From NCBI GenBank assembly GCA_020850415.1, contig JADZER010000009.1, positions 1 through 64,000 on the forward strand: 64,000 nt of DNA. The letters run 5' to 3'. The stretch's first letter is position 1. Each line of letters begins with the position of its first letter. A program made the translations under genes and the position numbers. Source of the DNA: Phycisphaerales bacterium. Its GTDB lineage: Bacteria; Planctomycetota; Phycisphaerae; Phycisphaerales; UBA1924. Shown here piece after piece: positions 55,664-64,000 of the stretch. The notes below the pieces were generated by a model. The model did not search any database. It was not told where the DNA came from and worked only from the letters and a program-made list of their open reading frames with translations.

Positions 55664-57883
55664 TCACTCCCCCACCCTGATCTTCACCAGCCTCCCCATA
55701 TGCATCCGCATGATGCTTAGACGCAGCTCGCCGCCCGGGGCGATCGCCTCCTCGAACTCCTTCACCGTGCGCACCGGCGCATCGTTCACCGCCACGATCA
55801 GCTCGAACGGCTTGATCCCCGCCACCGCCGCACCCTCGCCCTGCTCGATCTTCGCCACGATCACCCCCGCGTCCTCCGGCGAGAGCTGGAAGAACCGGCG
55901 GGCCTCGTAGGTGAGGTCCTTGACCGTGAGCCCCGCGGCCTCGCTCTTGAACTTGGGCGCCGCCCCGAAATGCGCCGGCCCCTCCTCCACCACGAACTCG
56001 GGCTGCACCAGCCCGCCGTCACGGAACACATCGACCGTGAACGGCGTGCCAAAGCCGACATCCGTGAGCGCCCGCGTCAGGGCCGTCTCGGCGTTGCCCC
56101 AGGGCGGGGGGATCTGGTCGAAGTACTCCGGGTCGATCCGATCGAGCGCCTCGAGGAACCGGCCGCCCCAGCCCATGTCGAACTGCGTGACCTCCACCTC
56201 CAGCGGACGCGGCTGGCCGTCGATGTGGAGCCGGAGCAGGATGTCCCCGACCTGCAGCCCGGCCCGCGCGGCCGGGGATTCGTCGTAGACAAAGGTCACG
56301 ATGCCGCCGGTCATGCCGCCGTTGGTCAGATCGGCCACGCCGTTGAACCTGGCGAGGTCGGGGTCCATCGCCTGGAGCTCGACGCCGAGCCAGGCGAGGC
56401 GGTTCTCCTCTTCCTCGGAGAGCGGCCGGTTGTCGGGGTCGATCGCGCGCGGGTCGGCGAGGATCTCCCCGAGGTCCGCCGCCCCCAGCACCGTCGACTC
56501 GTAGTCGGCCCGCGACCAGCCCTCCCAGTCGTTCTGGCTGACGACCTTCTCCCGCACCACCAGCGGCAGCGCCACGAGCTCGCCCTCGGGCGAGAACAGG
56601 AAGCTCATCGGCCCCTCCGCGCCGTCCCCGGACTCGAGCTGCCCCGCCGATATCTCCCCGAAGTACCCCAGCAGCCGGTTCTTGAACCCGCGGGTCATGC
56701 GGGCGAGCCGGGCCTGCCACGCGTACGCCGTGCGGCTCTCGCCCAGCACGCGCACCTGCGACCGGACCAGCAGCCGGTCCTCGAAATCGTGCAGCGTCCC
56801 CGTGGCGAGCCTCACGCCCCCGGCGGCCGGCTCGTCGAGCGTGACCAGCAGCGCGCCGTACTCGCGCAGACTGCCGGCGAAACTGGCCGGCACCTCCCGC
56901 CCGTCGGCCAGGTTCACGCGCACGCCCTCGAGCCTCGCCGTCACCTTCGGCCCCAGCTTCGCGAGCACCAGCACCCGCCGGTCGTCGAGCAGCACCCCCG
57001 TGCCGTTCCACTCGGTGATGTCCTCCCCGCCGTCCTCATAGCCGTAGTCCCCGTAGCCCGACTCGGACGACCCGCTCGGGCTCCGGAACCGCAGCTCCAC
57101 CCTAGGCAGGGCGGCGTCCGCGCCGGTGCTCACGGCCGCGATCACATCACCCAGCTCCCCGGCGCTGACCCAGTCCCAATCGACCGGCGCGGCCTTCCAG
57201 GAGCCGTCTACCCGCAGCCCGCCGTTGAAGCTCGCCGAGATGCCCACGCCTTCGGTGTTCACGATGAGGCTCGGCCAATCGACCGTGTGGTACACCGGGC
57301 CGCCGATCGCCCCATAGGTCGACCCCTCCGCGCTCTCGGCCGAGAGCCACCAGCGCCCGTTGCCCTGCCGGCCGGAGACCGCGCGGTAGGGCCCCGGCGC
57401 GCCCGCGTCGAACGCGATGGGCGCCGCGTGCGTGAGCGGCTCGGCGAGCCTGAGCAGCACGGCGTTCTGCGCGCGGGCGAACGCCTCGGGCGCCGCGGGG
57501 ATGCGCCGGTCGCCGTCGCGCACCTCGACCGCCGCGAGGAACCGGCCGTGGACCAAGGGGTCCACTGTCAGCACCAGGTCGGGCGCGATGACGAACCCGA
57601 GCCGCTCGCCCGGGCGCTCCTGCGTGATCAGGCCCGCCCAGTCCTGCTCCATCTCCTCCTGCGCGGCGCGGTAGGGCATCCCGGCGACATCCAGCTCGGG
57701 CGCCTCCCCCTTGTCGTACCGGAAGGTGTGCTCGACGATGACGATCGAGGGGGAAACCCTCGCGAGCAGGGCCGACGCGTCGGGCCCCCCGCCCGTGCCG
57801 TCGGCCGCCTCCTGCGCGGAGAGCAGCGCCGCCCCCACCATGACCACCCCCGCCGCCGCCGCACGCCACAACACCGTTGCCAT
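55664..57883 (-). CDS. Secreted PDZ protein with an inactivated serine-protease domain
   Basis: 739 residues. A signal peptide (to LLSAQ) is followed by a trypsin-like fold in which all three catalytic positions are changed: the His region reads LVLTVDPLV, the Asp region QNAVLLRL and the Ser loop YGAIGGPVY. A second similar beta domain follows (GTGVLLDDRRVLVLAKLG), then PDZ-like domains (YDESPAARAGLQVGDILLRL; VIVAKIEQGEGAAVAGIKPFELIVAV). Probably a pseudoprotease partner or regulator of the active S1C protease 64 bases upstream. Its last codons and stop adjoin the octamer repeat. Confidence 0.8.
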   Translation of the reverse strand: MATVLWRAAAAGVVMVGAALLSAQEAADGTGGGPDASALLARVSPSIVIVEHTFRYDKGEAPELDVAGMPYRAAQEEMEQDWAGLITQERPGERLGFVIAPDLVLTVDPLVHGRFLAAVEVRDGDRRIPAAPEAFARAQNAVLLRLAEPLTHAAPIAFDAGAPGPYRAVSGRQGNGRWWLSAESAEGSTYGAIGGPVYHTVDWPSLIVNTEGVGISASFNGGLRVDGSWKAAPVDWDWVSAGELGDVIAAVSTGADAALPRVELRFRSPSGSSESGYGDYGYEDGGEDITEWNGTGVLLDDRRVLVLAKLGPKVTARLEGVRVNLADGREVPASFAGSLREYGALLVTLDEPAAGGVRLATGTLHDFEDRLLVRSQVRVLGESRTAYAWQARLARMTRGFKNRLLGYFGEISAGQLESGDGAEGPMSFLFSPEGELVALPLVVREKVVSQNDWEGWSRADYESTVLGAADLGEILADPRAIDPDNRPLSEEEENRLAWLGVELQAMDPDLARFNGVADLTNGGMTGGIVTFVYDESPAARAGLQVGDILLRLHIDGQPRPLEVEVTQFDMGWGGRFLEALDRIDPEYFDQIPPPWGNAETALTRALTDVGFGTPFTVDVFRDGGLVQPEFVVEEGPAHFGAAPKFKSEAAGLTVKDLTYEARRFFQLSPEDAGVIVAKIEQGEGAAVAGIKPFELIVAVNDAPVRTVKEFEEAIAPGGELRLSIMRMHMGRLVKIRVGE

Positions 57884-57947
57884 GACAGCCCCTTCTCGCG
57901 GGCGATCGGCCCGCGCTGTGGATTCCCCGAAACCCGGCGCCGGGCGG

Positions 57948-59327
57948 TCACTCCTTGGAGTAGTCCCGCCGGTAGTCGAGCACGATCTGGCGCACCAGGC
58001 CCTGGCGCATCACGCTGAGCACCGCCCGGCTCTTGCTGTCCACATCGCCGACCAGCCGCCCGTGGATCGCCCTGATGTCGTCGATCGTCTCGACGGGGTC
58101 GTTGTCGATCTTGAGCAGGATGTCGCCCCGCATCAGCCCCGCGCTGCCCGCGTTGCCCGGCCACTTGACCCCGTAGACGAACACCCCGGACTTGCGGAAG
58201 AAGTACAGGTCCGGGTTGTCGAACTGGTTGATCGCCTTCACCGTGAAGTCGAACCGCTCGAGCGCGAGCTCCTTGCCCTCGACATCGCCCTTCTCCCGCG
58301 GCACGAGGTCGAGCACGAGCGTCTCCTCGCCGCGAACGATCTCGATCGGCGTGGGCTCGCCCTTGGGCAGCAGCCCCAGCGCCCTGCGGACCGCGGGCAG
58401 GTCGTTCACCCGGCGGGCGGTCGCGCTCTCCCCGCCGATGCGGACGATCCGGTCCCGGGCCTGGAACCCCGCCTCGCGGGCCGGGCTGTCCAGGTCGGTC
58501 TCGGACACGATCACCCCCTCGTCGTACGGGAAGTAGGTGTCGCGGTTGAAATCGCTCAGCGCCTGGAGCTGCAGGCCCGTCCAGCTCCAGGTGACACGCC
58601 CCGCGTCGCGGAGCTGCGGCATCACGATCTTGATCGTCGGCGTGGGGATCGAGAACCCCAGCCCGTCGGCGCTGCCCGCGGCCCCGCGCGTGTTGATCCC
58701 CACCACCTCCCCGGCCGTGTTCACCAGCGGCCCGCCCGAGTTTCCCGGGTTGATCGCGGCGTCGGTCTGGATCCACAGGCTGTACTCGCTCACGCCGTCG
58801 AGGTACCGGCTGGTGCTCGAGACGATCCCGATCGCGACCGAGCGGTCCAGCCCCCAGGGCGCCCCCATCGTCATGACGAAGTCGCCCTCGCGGAGCGCGT
58901 CCGAGTCGCCGATCGCCGCGAAGGGCAGCGACCCGAAGCCCTCCCCGGCCTGGAGCCGGATGACGGCCAGGTCGGTGTCCTTGTCGCTGCCGAGGATGTC
59001 CGCGCTGGCGTGGCGCCCGTCGCTGAGCAGGCATCGGACGCTCTGGGCCTTCTCTACGACATGCCAGTTGGTCAGCACATGCCCCTCCGGCGAGATGATG
59101 ACGCCGGAGCCCGAGGACTCCTGCAGCACCCGCTTGCCGCTCTCGGTGCTCTCGCTCACCACCCGGATGTAGACCACCGCGGGGAACACCTTGTCCTTGG
59201 CCTGCTGCACGATCTGCCGGAAGTCGGGGTACTCGGCGATCGCGGGCGGCACGCCCTCCTGGGCCCGGGCCCGGTGTCCCCCGCCCGCGAGAGCGAGCCC
59301 GATGATGGCCGCGGCCAGCATGCGCAT
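57948..59327 (-). CDS. Periplasmic trypsin-like serine protease with PDZ domains (S1C, DegP-like)
   Basis: 459 residues with a signal peptide (to GHRARA). The catalytic triad is intact: His89 in LTNWHVV, Asp119 in KDTDLAVI and Ser197 in NPGNSGGPL. Two PDZ domains follow (SPAREAGFQARDRIVRIGG; GSAGLMRGDILLKIDNDP). Predicted envelope quality-control protease. The ATG is fixed by an excellent Shine-Dalgarno AGGAGGTGA four bases upstream. Operon with the pseudoprotease. Confidence 0.93.
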   Translation of the reverse strand: MRMLAAAIIGLALAGGGHRARAQEGVPPAIAEYPDFRQIVQQAKDKVFPAVVYIRVVSESTESGKRVLQESSGSGVIISPEGHVLTNWHVVEKAQSVRCLLSDGRHASADILGSDKDTDLAVIRLQAGEGFGSLPFAAIGDSDALREGDFVMTMGAPWGLDRSVAIGIVSSTSRYLDGVSEYSLWIQTDAAINPGNSGGPLVNTAGEVVGINTRGAAGSADGLGFSIPTPTIKIVMPQLRDAGRVTWSWTGLQLQALSDFNRDTYFPYDEGVIVSETDLDSPAREAGFQARDRIVRIGGESATARRVNDLPAVRRALGLLPKGEPTPIEIVRGEETLVLDLVPREKGDVEGKELALERFDFTVKAINQFDNPDLYFFRKSGVFVYGVKWPGNAGSAGLMRGDILLKIDNDPVETIDDIRAIHGRLVGDVDSKSRAVLSVMRQGLVRQIVLDYRRDYSKE

Positions 59328-59397
59328 AGTCACCTCCTGTCGCGATCCGAGTCTATCGGGATGGGGCCTCGGGTGTTCGTGGGTGTGTCGCGCCGAC

Positions 59398-59433
59398 GAC
59401 AAAATGACAGGCGGGCCGCCGCGGGGCGGCCCG
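59398..59433 (-). terminator. Intrinsic terminator of the HEAT-repeat gene
   Basis: CGGGCCGCC (59412-59420) pairs with GGCGGCCCG (59425-59433); on the minus strand the stem is followed by TGTCATTTTG. It isolates the HEAT-repeat gene from the protease operon downstream. Confidence 0.7.
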
Positions 59434-59460
59434 ACCTGGATGGGCTCGCTTCAGCCGGCG

Positions 59461-61635
59461 CTACTGCCCGAGCAGCTGGGGCAGGAAGTCGGCGTTGGGC
59501 ACGCCGAGCGCGCCGAGCAGCGCCGCGGCGGCGGTGGACTCCTCGGCCGATTCGCTGGTCGCGGTCTTCACGACCTGGGCGACCTGACGGTCCTCGAGCT
59601 GGTTGCCGAACCGCTTGGCCGAGTCCGCGACGAGGCCGAGCAGGGCGGCCTTCTCGCTCCCGCTCGACGCGAGGGCCACATCGGCGACCGCCCGCTGGGC
59701 GCGGCTGTCGGCGATGTAGGAGAGCACCTCGCCGATCGCCATGCGCCGGGCGCCCGAGGCGTCGGCCACGGCGGAGACCAGCGCGGCGGTCGCGTCCTCG
59801 ACCTTCAGCACGCTGTTGCCGCTGACGGCGAGGTCGCGCAGCACCCCGATCGACCGCTCGGCGTAGTCGCGGGCCTCCTCACGGGAGATCGGGCCGCCGG
59901 AGGCGTTCTCGACCAACTGACCGACGGCCGCACCGATCGTGTCGGCGGGCAGGCCGGCGCGCCGGATCATCACCATCGGGTCCCGCTCGTACATCGGCGA
60001 GAGGGCCGCGGCGTCCTCGGCCGGCAGCAGCACCAGCATCGGCGTCGCCGCGAGCTTCGCGCTGTACCGGGACTGATCCATCACGCCCAGCGAGGCCTCG
60101 CGCCCCAGCATGGTGACGATGACATCGATGCCGGCAGCCTCGGCGATCTCCCGCTCCAGCTCGCCCGGGGTCGCGCCGCGCGGGAGCACCGTGTACCCCT
60201 GACCCTCGAGGATCCGACGGACCCCCTGGTACGCCTCGACCTCGCCCGAGAAGACGATCGCGTACCGCTCCGTGGCGTCGCGGATCGCGCTGGCCAGCAG
60301 CGGGACAACCCGGTCCGACCCCTCGAACGACTCGCCCGGCTGGGCGGCGCCGAACGCCAGGGCCGCCTCATACTGCACACGCCGGTTGGCGTAGCCCAGG
60401 GCCTCGACCAGCGGGCGCCGCGCACCCGAGCCGGACCAGAGCTGCGAACCGCCCGCGATGTCCTCGATCGCCGAGATCGCCGCACGCGCCAGAGGCGTGT
60501 TCCGCGTGTCAAGCCCGCGGGCCAGCACGCGGCTATCGACCGCCATCCCCGCGGCCGCGGCGAAGTACGCCGGGTCCCGACGGCCGGACGCGTACGCGGG
60601 GTTCTCATACCCCTCGGGCTGCTCGACCGACCGCTTGATGTTCGCGGCGACCCAGAGCGCGGCGGCGTCGGTGTTCTGGGCGTCGCCCTGCAGCGCGGCC
60701 TCGGCCATCCGCATGGTCATGGCCTCGTGGTAGACCTCCGTGAGGATCGGCGTCGCGACGAGGGACACCGACGGGGCCGAGGGCAGGTAGTCCCACAGGA
60801 GCTGGTGCTCCTCGCCGGGGAAGCTCGTCACCTCGGGGCGCTCGGCGTAGAAGATCTCACCCAGCCCCAGGAACAGGCCAGGGACCGGCACGCCCTCGTC
60901 GCCCCCCAGCCGCTCGATCGCCCGCTGGCAGGCCTGCACAACCTCCGGGCTGCCGCCGTTCTGGGCCTTGGACGCCAGGAACGGGACCGCCGTGCGGTAG
61001 CCCTTGAGCCCCAGCACATCGGCGATCAGCTCCGCCCGCGCCCCGCTCTCCTGCGTCAACGCCACGCACAGCGGCATGACCGACTGGGACCCCATCTTGA
61101 CCAGGATCTGCTGCGCCACCGACTGCAGGTCCGGGTTCGCCCCGTCCAGCAGCGCCTCGAACAGCTGCGGCACCGCGTACTCGCCGGCGGCCAGCAGACG
61201 GGACTCCGCCAGGTGCCGGGCCTGAAGGTGCCCGGTCAGCAGGTCCACATTCCGCCCGATCTCCTCCGGCGCGCGGGCCCGCTCCAGGCGGCCGGCCTCA
61301 TAAAGACGCTCCAGCGCCGCCGCGGTCTCTTCCAGCGAGCCGCCGACATCGGCACGCATCGCCTCGCCGATGGCGTTCTTGAACCGCTGGTACTCGCCGC
61401 TGGAGTCCACCAGGTCGGTGAACGCCTGCGCGTTCATATCCCCCGAGAGCAACTGCTGCCCGATGAGCTCCGCCGCGTCGTTGCGGTTGATGAGCACATA
61501 GTGGATGAAATCACGGAGCTTCTGCTCGGGGCTCGACTCGTCGGCCGGCTGCGCGAGAGCCGCCCCGGCGGAGGCCAAGAGCGTCAGCGTGGACGCCACG
61601 ACACAGAGAACACGACCGGTCGGCGTTCGACGCAC
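59461..61635 (-). CDS. Secreted HEAT-repeat protein
   Basis: 724 residues from a GTG with GAGGAGTGA upstream. A signal peptide (to GAALAQ) precedes mostly alpha-helical sequence with HEAT-like repeats (AVPQLFEALLDGANPDLQSVAQ; RRPLVEALGYANRRVQYEAA) and a C-terminal part resembling a receiver-like alpha/beta domain (IDVIVTMLGREASLG; TPMLVLLPAEDAAAL) before further helical repeats. Probably a periplasmic scaffold; no enzymatic motif seen. Confidence 0.8.
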   Translation of the reverse strand: MRRTPTGRVLCVVASTLTLLASAGAALAQPADESSPEQKLRDFIHYVLINRNDAAELIGQQLLSGDMNAQAFTDLVDSSGEYQRFKNAIGEAMRADVGGSLEETAAALERLYEAGRLERARAPEEIGRNVDLLTGHLQARHLAESRLLAAGEYAVPQLFEALLDGANPDLQSVAQQILVKMGSQSVMPLCVALTQESGARAELIADVLGLKGYRTAVPFLASKAQNGGSPEVVQACQRAIERLGGDEGVPVPGLFLGLGEIFYAERPEVTSFPGEEHQLLWDYLPSAPSVSLVATPILTEVYHEAMTMRMAEAALQGDAQNTDAAALWVAANIKRSVEQPEGYENPAYASGRRDPAYFAAAAGMAVDSRVLARGLDTRNTPLARAAISAIEDIAGGSQLWSGSGARRPLVEALGYANRRVQYEAALAFGAAQPGESFEGSDRVVPLLASAIRDATERYAIVFSGEVEAYQGVRRILEGQGYTVLPRGATPGELEREIAEAAGIDVIVTMLGREASLGVMDQSRYSAKLAATPMLVLLPAEDAAALSPMYERDPMVMIRRAGLPADTIGAAVGQLVENASGGPISREEARDYAERSIGVLRDLAVSGNSVLKVEDATAALVSAVADASGARRMAIGEVLSYIADSRAQRAVADVALASSGSEKAALLGLVADSAKRFGNQLEDRQVAQVVKTATSESAEESTAAAALLGALGVPNADFLPQLLGQ

Positions 61636-62101
61636 GGTTCACTCCTCGATGCAAGCCGGGACGCGGCGGCGACCCGGGTCGGATTGCTCCTGCTTCGGTC
61701 CTGCGAGGCCCTGGCGGAGCCACGCCGGGGCATCCGCCGCCCCGGTGGTGACCAACGGTACGCCCGAAAGTCCCGGGAAGATGCCCTCCGCATCCGAAGT
61801 CAGGCCGGGCAATGTACAGGCGGGGGCGCGCGGGTGTCAATCCGGCCGCCCGGGCCCGGGGTGAACGCGGGGGACCGGGCCCGGACCCCTCGGGGCCGCC
61901 CCACCCCGGCGCCGCCGCCCCGCCCGCCCGCCGGGACCCGGGGATCCCGAATCCCCGCCGAAAGAAACTGGGTCCGGGAACGGCGAATTCCGCCTGGGGG
62001 GCCTCGGGGGATCAAGCGGGGCCCCGGCCCGGCCGATTCGCTGTACCGGGTGATGGCGGCGCACGGATGGCCCACTCCCGTTGTTCTGGAGAGGTGAGAC
62101 G
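61636..62101. other. Divergent intergenic region, HEAT gene / response regulator
   Basis: 466 bases separating divergent genes. The middle (about 61840-62000) is extremely GC-rich with runs of Pro/Arg-coding triplets but no credible gene. Promoters must lie here; I see no clear consensus. GGAGAGGTGA before 62102 is the regulator's ribosome site. Confidence 0.6.
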
Positions 62102-62680
62102 ATGCCCATCGAAAAGGATGTCTTGACGACCGGCGAGGTGGCGAAGATCTGCAATGTCGCCCCCCGCACCGTCTCCAAGTGGTTCGATTCCGGCTCCCTC
62201 AAGGGGTACCGCATCCCCGGATCCAAGGACCGGCGGATCCCCCTGGGAGAACTGCGCAAGTTCATGAAGGCCCACGGCATCCCGCTCGACGGGCTCAACA
62301 GCGGCCGGACCCGCGTGCTGATCGTCGACGACGACACCGAGGTCGTCGACATCCTCCGCAAGGTCCTCACCGAGCAGACCAACTACGAGGTCGCCACCGC
62401 CACCAGCGCCTTCCAGGCCGGCTTGGAGTGCGAGAAGTTCAAGCCCCATGTCCTGCTCCTCGACGCCCACCTCGGCGACGATGACACCGGCAAGGTCGCC
62501 AAGCTCGTCCACTCCAGCGACTCGCTCCAGATGACCAAGATCGTCGCCATGAGCAGCAAGCTCACCGACACCCAGGCCCAGGGCCTCCGCTCCAACGGCT
62601 TCGAGGGCTTCCTCCGCAAGCCCTTCCAGGTCCGCCAGGTCGTCGAGGCGATCGAGGCCGCCACGAACCTCGTCCACTGA
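62102..62680 (+). CDS. DNA-binding response regulator: excisionase-type HTH fused to receiver
   Basis: 192 residues. An N-terminal MerR/excisionase-like winged helix (LTTGEVAKICNVAPRTVSKWF...GYRIPGSKDRRIPLGEL, about 8-55) is fused to a C-terminal receiver domain (TRVLIVDDDTEVVDIL; phosphoacceptor Asp121 in VLLLDAHLG; SS and K in MSSKL and LRKPFQ). The order HTH-receiver is the reverse of most response regulators. No cognate kinase is adjacent. Confidence 0.9.
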   Translation: MPIEKDVLTTGEVAKICNVAPRTVSKWFDSGSLKGYRIPGSKDRRIPLGELRKFMKAHGIPLDGLNSGRTRVLIVDDDTEVVDILRKVLTEQTNYEVATATSAFQAGLECEKFKPHVLLLDAHLGDDDTGKVAKLVHSSDSLQMTKIVAMSSKLTDTQAQGLRSNGFEGFLRKPFQVRQVVEAIEAATNLVH

Positions 62681-62730
62681 TCCCGAGATCCCCGGGCTTC
62701 CAGCCCGGGGAGCCAAACGCGCAAGAAACC

Positions 62731-62766
62731 GCCCCGGGGTACCGACCCCGGGGCGTCTTGTGTTTC
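62731..62766. terminator. Bidirectional terminator between convergent genes
   Basis: GCCCCGGGGT (62731-62740) pairs perfectly with ACCCCGGGGC (62745-62754) over ACCG. T-rich tail on the plus side (GTCTTGTGTTTC) and GGTTTCTTG on the minus side, so it can serve both convergent genes. A weaker hairpin CCCGGGC/GCCCGGG lies at 62691-62709. Confidence 0.75.
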
Positions 62767-62801
62767 TGGCTGCCCCCCAATGTCTGGCCGACCCGCAGGG
62801 G

Positions 62802-63932
62802 CTACTTGGTCTCCGCCAGATACCGCGCGAGCACATCCCGCGCCGCCGCCAGATCGCCCTTGTCGATCATCTCCGTCACCGTATGGATGTACCGCGTGCC
62901 GACGGTGATGCCGACCGCCTTGGCCCCCGCCGCCGACTGCTGGGCCGCCGCCCCGTCCTGCCCGCCCGCGCGGAGGATCGACCGCTGGTACGGGATGTTG
63001 TGCTTGGTCGCGATCGCCTCCATCGTGTCCACCAGCTCGTGGTCCGCGATGAACGAGCTGTCCTTGACATGCAGCCCGAACCCCTTGCCGTGGAAGGTCA
63101 CCGCCTCGTTGTCCGGCACCCCCGGCGTGTCGCACGCCAGCGTGACATCGATGCCCAGGCCGATGCACGGCTTGACCGCGTACGCGGCGGTCTTGGCCCC
63201 GCGGAGCCCGACCTCCTCCTGCGTCGTGAACGCCACCACGATCTCGCACGCGTTGTTCCCGCCCAGGCGAACCAGCTCACGGATCGACTCGATCCCCAGC
63301 CAGCACGCCACGCGGTTGTCCAGCGCCTTGCTGGTGAACTTGTCGCCCATCTCGCGGGCCGGCTCGTCCATCACGATGTAGTCACCGATCTTCACCCGGC
63401 TCTTGACCTGCTCGGCGGGCAGGCCGATGTCGACGAAGAACTCCTTGAGCTGCGGCACCTTCGTGCGCTCCTCGGGCGAGGAGATGTGCACCGGACGCCC
63501 GCACGGGTTCATCACGCCGTGATAGTCCCGGCCCTTCGTGCACACCAGCACCCGACGCGAGAACAGGTTGCGCGGGTCGAACCCGCCGGCGGTGTCGATC
63601 CAGATGAACCCCTTCTCGTCGACATACGAGACATAGAACCCGATCTCGTCCATGTGGCACAGCAGCATGACCTTCGTGGGGTTCTGCCCGCGCCCGCGGG
63701 CCTTGCGGGTGCAGATCAGCGAGCCCATCGGGTCGGTCTCGACGGTGTCGAACAGCCCCTCGATCTCCGACTCGATCAACGCCCGGACGCGCTCCTCACG
63801 CCCCGGAACGCCGGGGGTCTCGCACAGCCGGGTCAGCAGGTCGAGGTTGAGCCCGCCCGCGCGGGCGCCTCGCCGGGCGCCGGCCTTCTTCGCGGCCTTC
63901 TTGCCGGCCTTCTTCGCGGTGCGCTTCGCCAT
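62802..63932 (-). CDS. M42-family aminopeptidase with Lys/Ala-rich N-terminal tail
   Basis: 376 residues. Dinuclear zinc aminopeptidase fold: HMDEIGF, KALDNRVACW, the catalytic pair TTQEEVGLRGAK, DVTLACDTPG and the late His in TRYIHT. Cytosolic, expected to form a large oligomer trimming peptides. The start with AAAGGA upstream adds a basic tail MAKRTAKKAGKKAAKKAGAR, foreign to the family and like the tail on HolB in this window. Confidence 0.9.
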   Translation of the reverse strand: MAKRTAKKAGKKAAKKAGARRGARAGGLNLDLLTRLCETPGVPGREERVRALIESEIEGLFDTVETDPMGSLICTRKARGRGQNPTKVMLLCHMDEIGFYVSYVDEKGFIWIDTAGGFDPRNLFSRRVLVCTKGRDYHGVMNPCGRPVHISSPEERTKVPQLKEFFVDIGLPAEQVKSRVKIGDYIVMDEPAREMGDKFTSKALDNRVACWLGIESIRELVRLGGNNACEIVVAFTTQEEVGLRGAKTAAYAVKPCIGLGIDVTLACDTPGVPDNEAVTFHGKGFGLHVKDSSFIADHELVDTMEAIATKHNIPYQRSILRAGGQDGAAAQQSAAGAKAVGITVGTRYIHTVTEMIDKGDLAAARDVLARYLAETK

Positions 63933-64000
63933 GTCGATGTCCTTTCTGCGGACGCGTAGGGGATGTGGGTCACACTCCGTCTCCGAACTCACAGGATAGG

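Noticed and set aside
1-64000. tRNA genes
   Set aside because: No T-loop/anticodon-arm pattern consistent with a tRNA was noticed on either strand, though a covariance search could find one I missed.

Overview
The window is high-GC bacterial chromosome, most likely from a planctomycete of the class Phycisphaerae. The evidence is a giant secreted protein with an N-terminal LELLESRVLLS motif, a PEP-CTERM style surface protein, a Planctomycetes/Verrucomicrobia-restricted small protein (Minf_1886 family), short Cys-rich tails of planctomycete type and a flagellar FliD/FliS pair. No rRNA, tRNA, CRISPR array, phage or conventional transposase was seen. Most of the sequence is ordinary housekeeping and envelope genes in short operons.

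Layout. 0.3-3.3 kb: nadC-birA (minus) divergent from fabI. 3.4-6.3 kb: small proteins, a membrane-anchored thioredoxin, an HscB-like J-protein and a racemase. 6.7-13 kb: one 2,096-residue surface protein. 13-19 kb: periplasmic redox proteins (rhodanese-like lipoprotein, DsbD-alpha-like, redoxin), the site-2 protease RseP and a hydrolase. 18.9-26.5 kb: deoC, a metzincin-like protease, DinB, a zinc-ribbon protein and an aldehyde dehydrogenase pair interrupted by a small GxxExxY gene. 26.6-32 kb: two membrane proteins and fliD-fliS. 32-37.9 kb: holB, sthA, alaS. 37.9-41.6 kb: atpZ-atpI-like-atpB-E-F-H, after which pgk follows instead of the F1 genes. 43-51.4 kb: glycosyltransferase, ferredoxin, DEAD-box helicase, coiled-coil zinc ribbon, uppS-cdsA, AI-2E-type transporter, Minf_1886 protein, 3-methyladenine glycosylase. 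51.6-55.6 kb: PEP-CTERM protein, VOC protein, TatD, class V aminotransferase and an S23/four-helix-bundle gene. 55.7-64 kb: a catalytically dead protease paralogue, an active S1C protease, a HEAT-repeat protein, an HTH-receiver regulator and an M42 aminopeptidase.

Four things stand out. (1) I found no ACGT tetranucleotide anywhere in the 64 kb on a read-through, and codon choice visibly bends around it. (2) Two tiny gene cassettes, one with a GxxExxY gene and one with an S23-type four-helix-bundle gene, are each bounded by perfect terminal inverted repeats (22 and 37 bp) built from 8-9 bp tandem units and sit directly against stop codons. Related unit arrays without a gene lie elsewhere. (3) Palindromic repeats and octamer arrays occur both between genes and in frame inside conserved enzymes (aldehyde dehydrogenases, DeoC), like Rickettsia palindromic elements. 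(4) The ATP synthase operon stops after the delta subunit. Together (2) and (3) suggest a family of small mobile repeat elements tuned to insert at stop codons or in tolerated protein loops; this is inference from structure alone.
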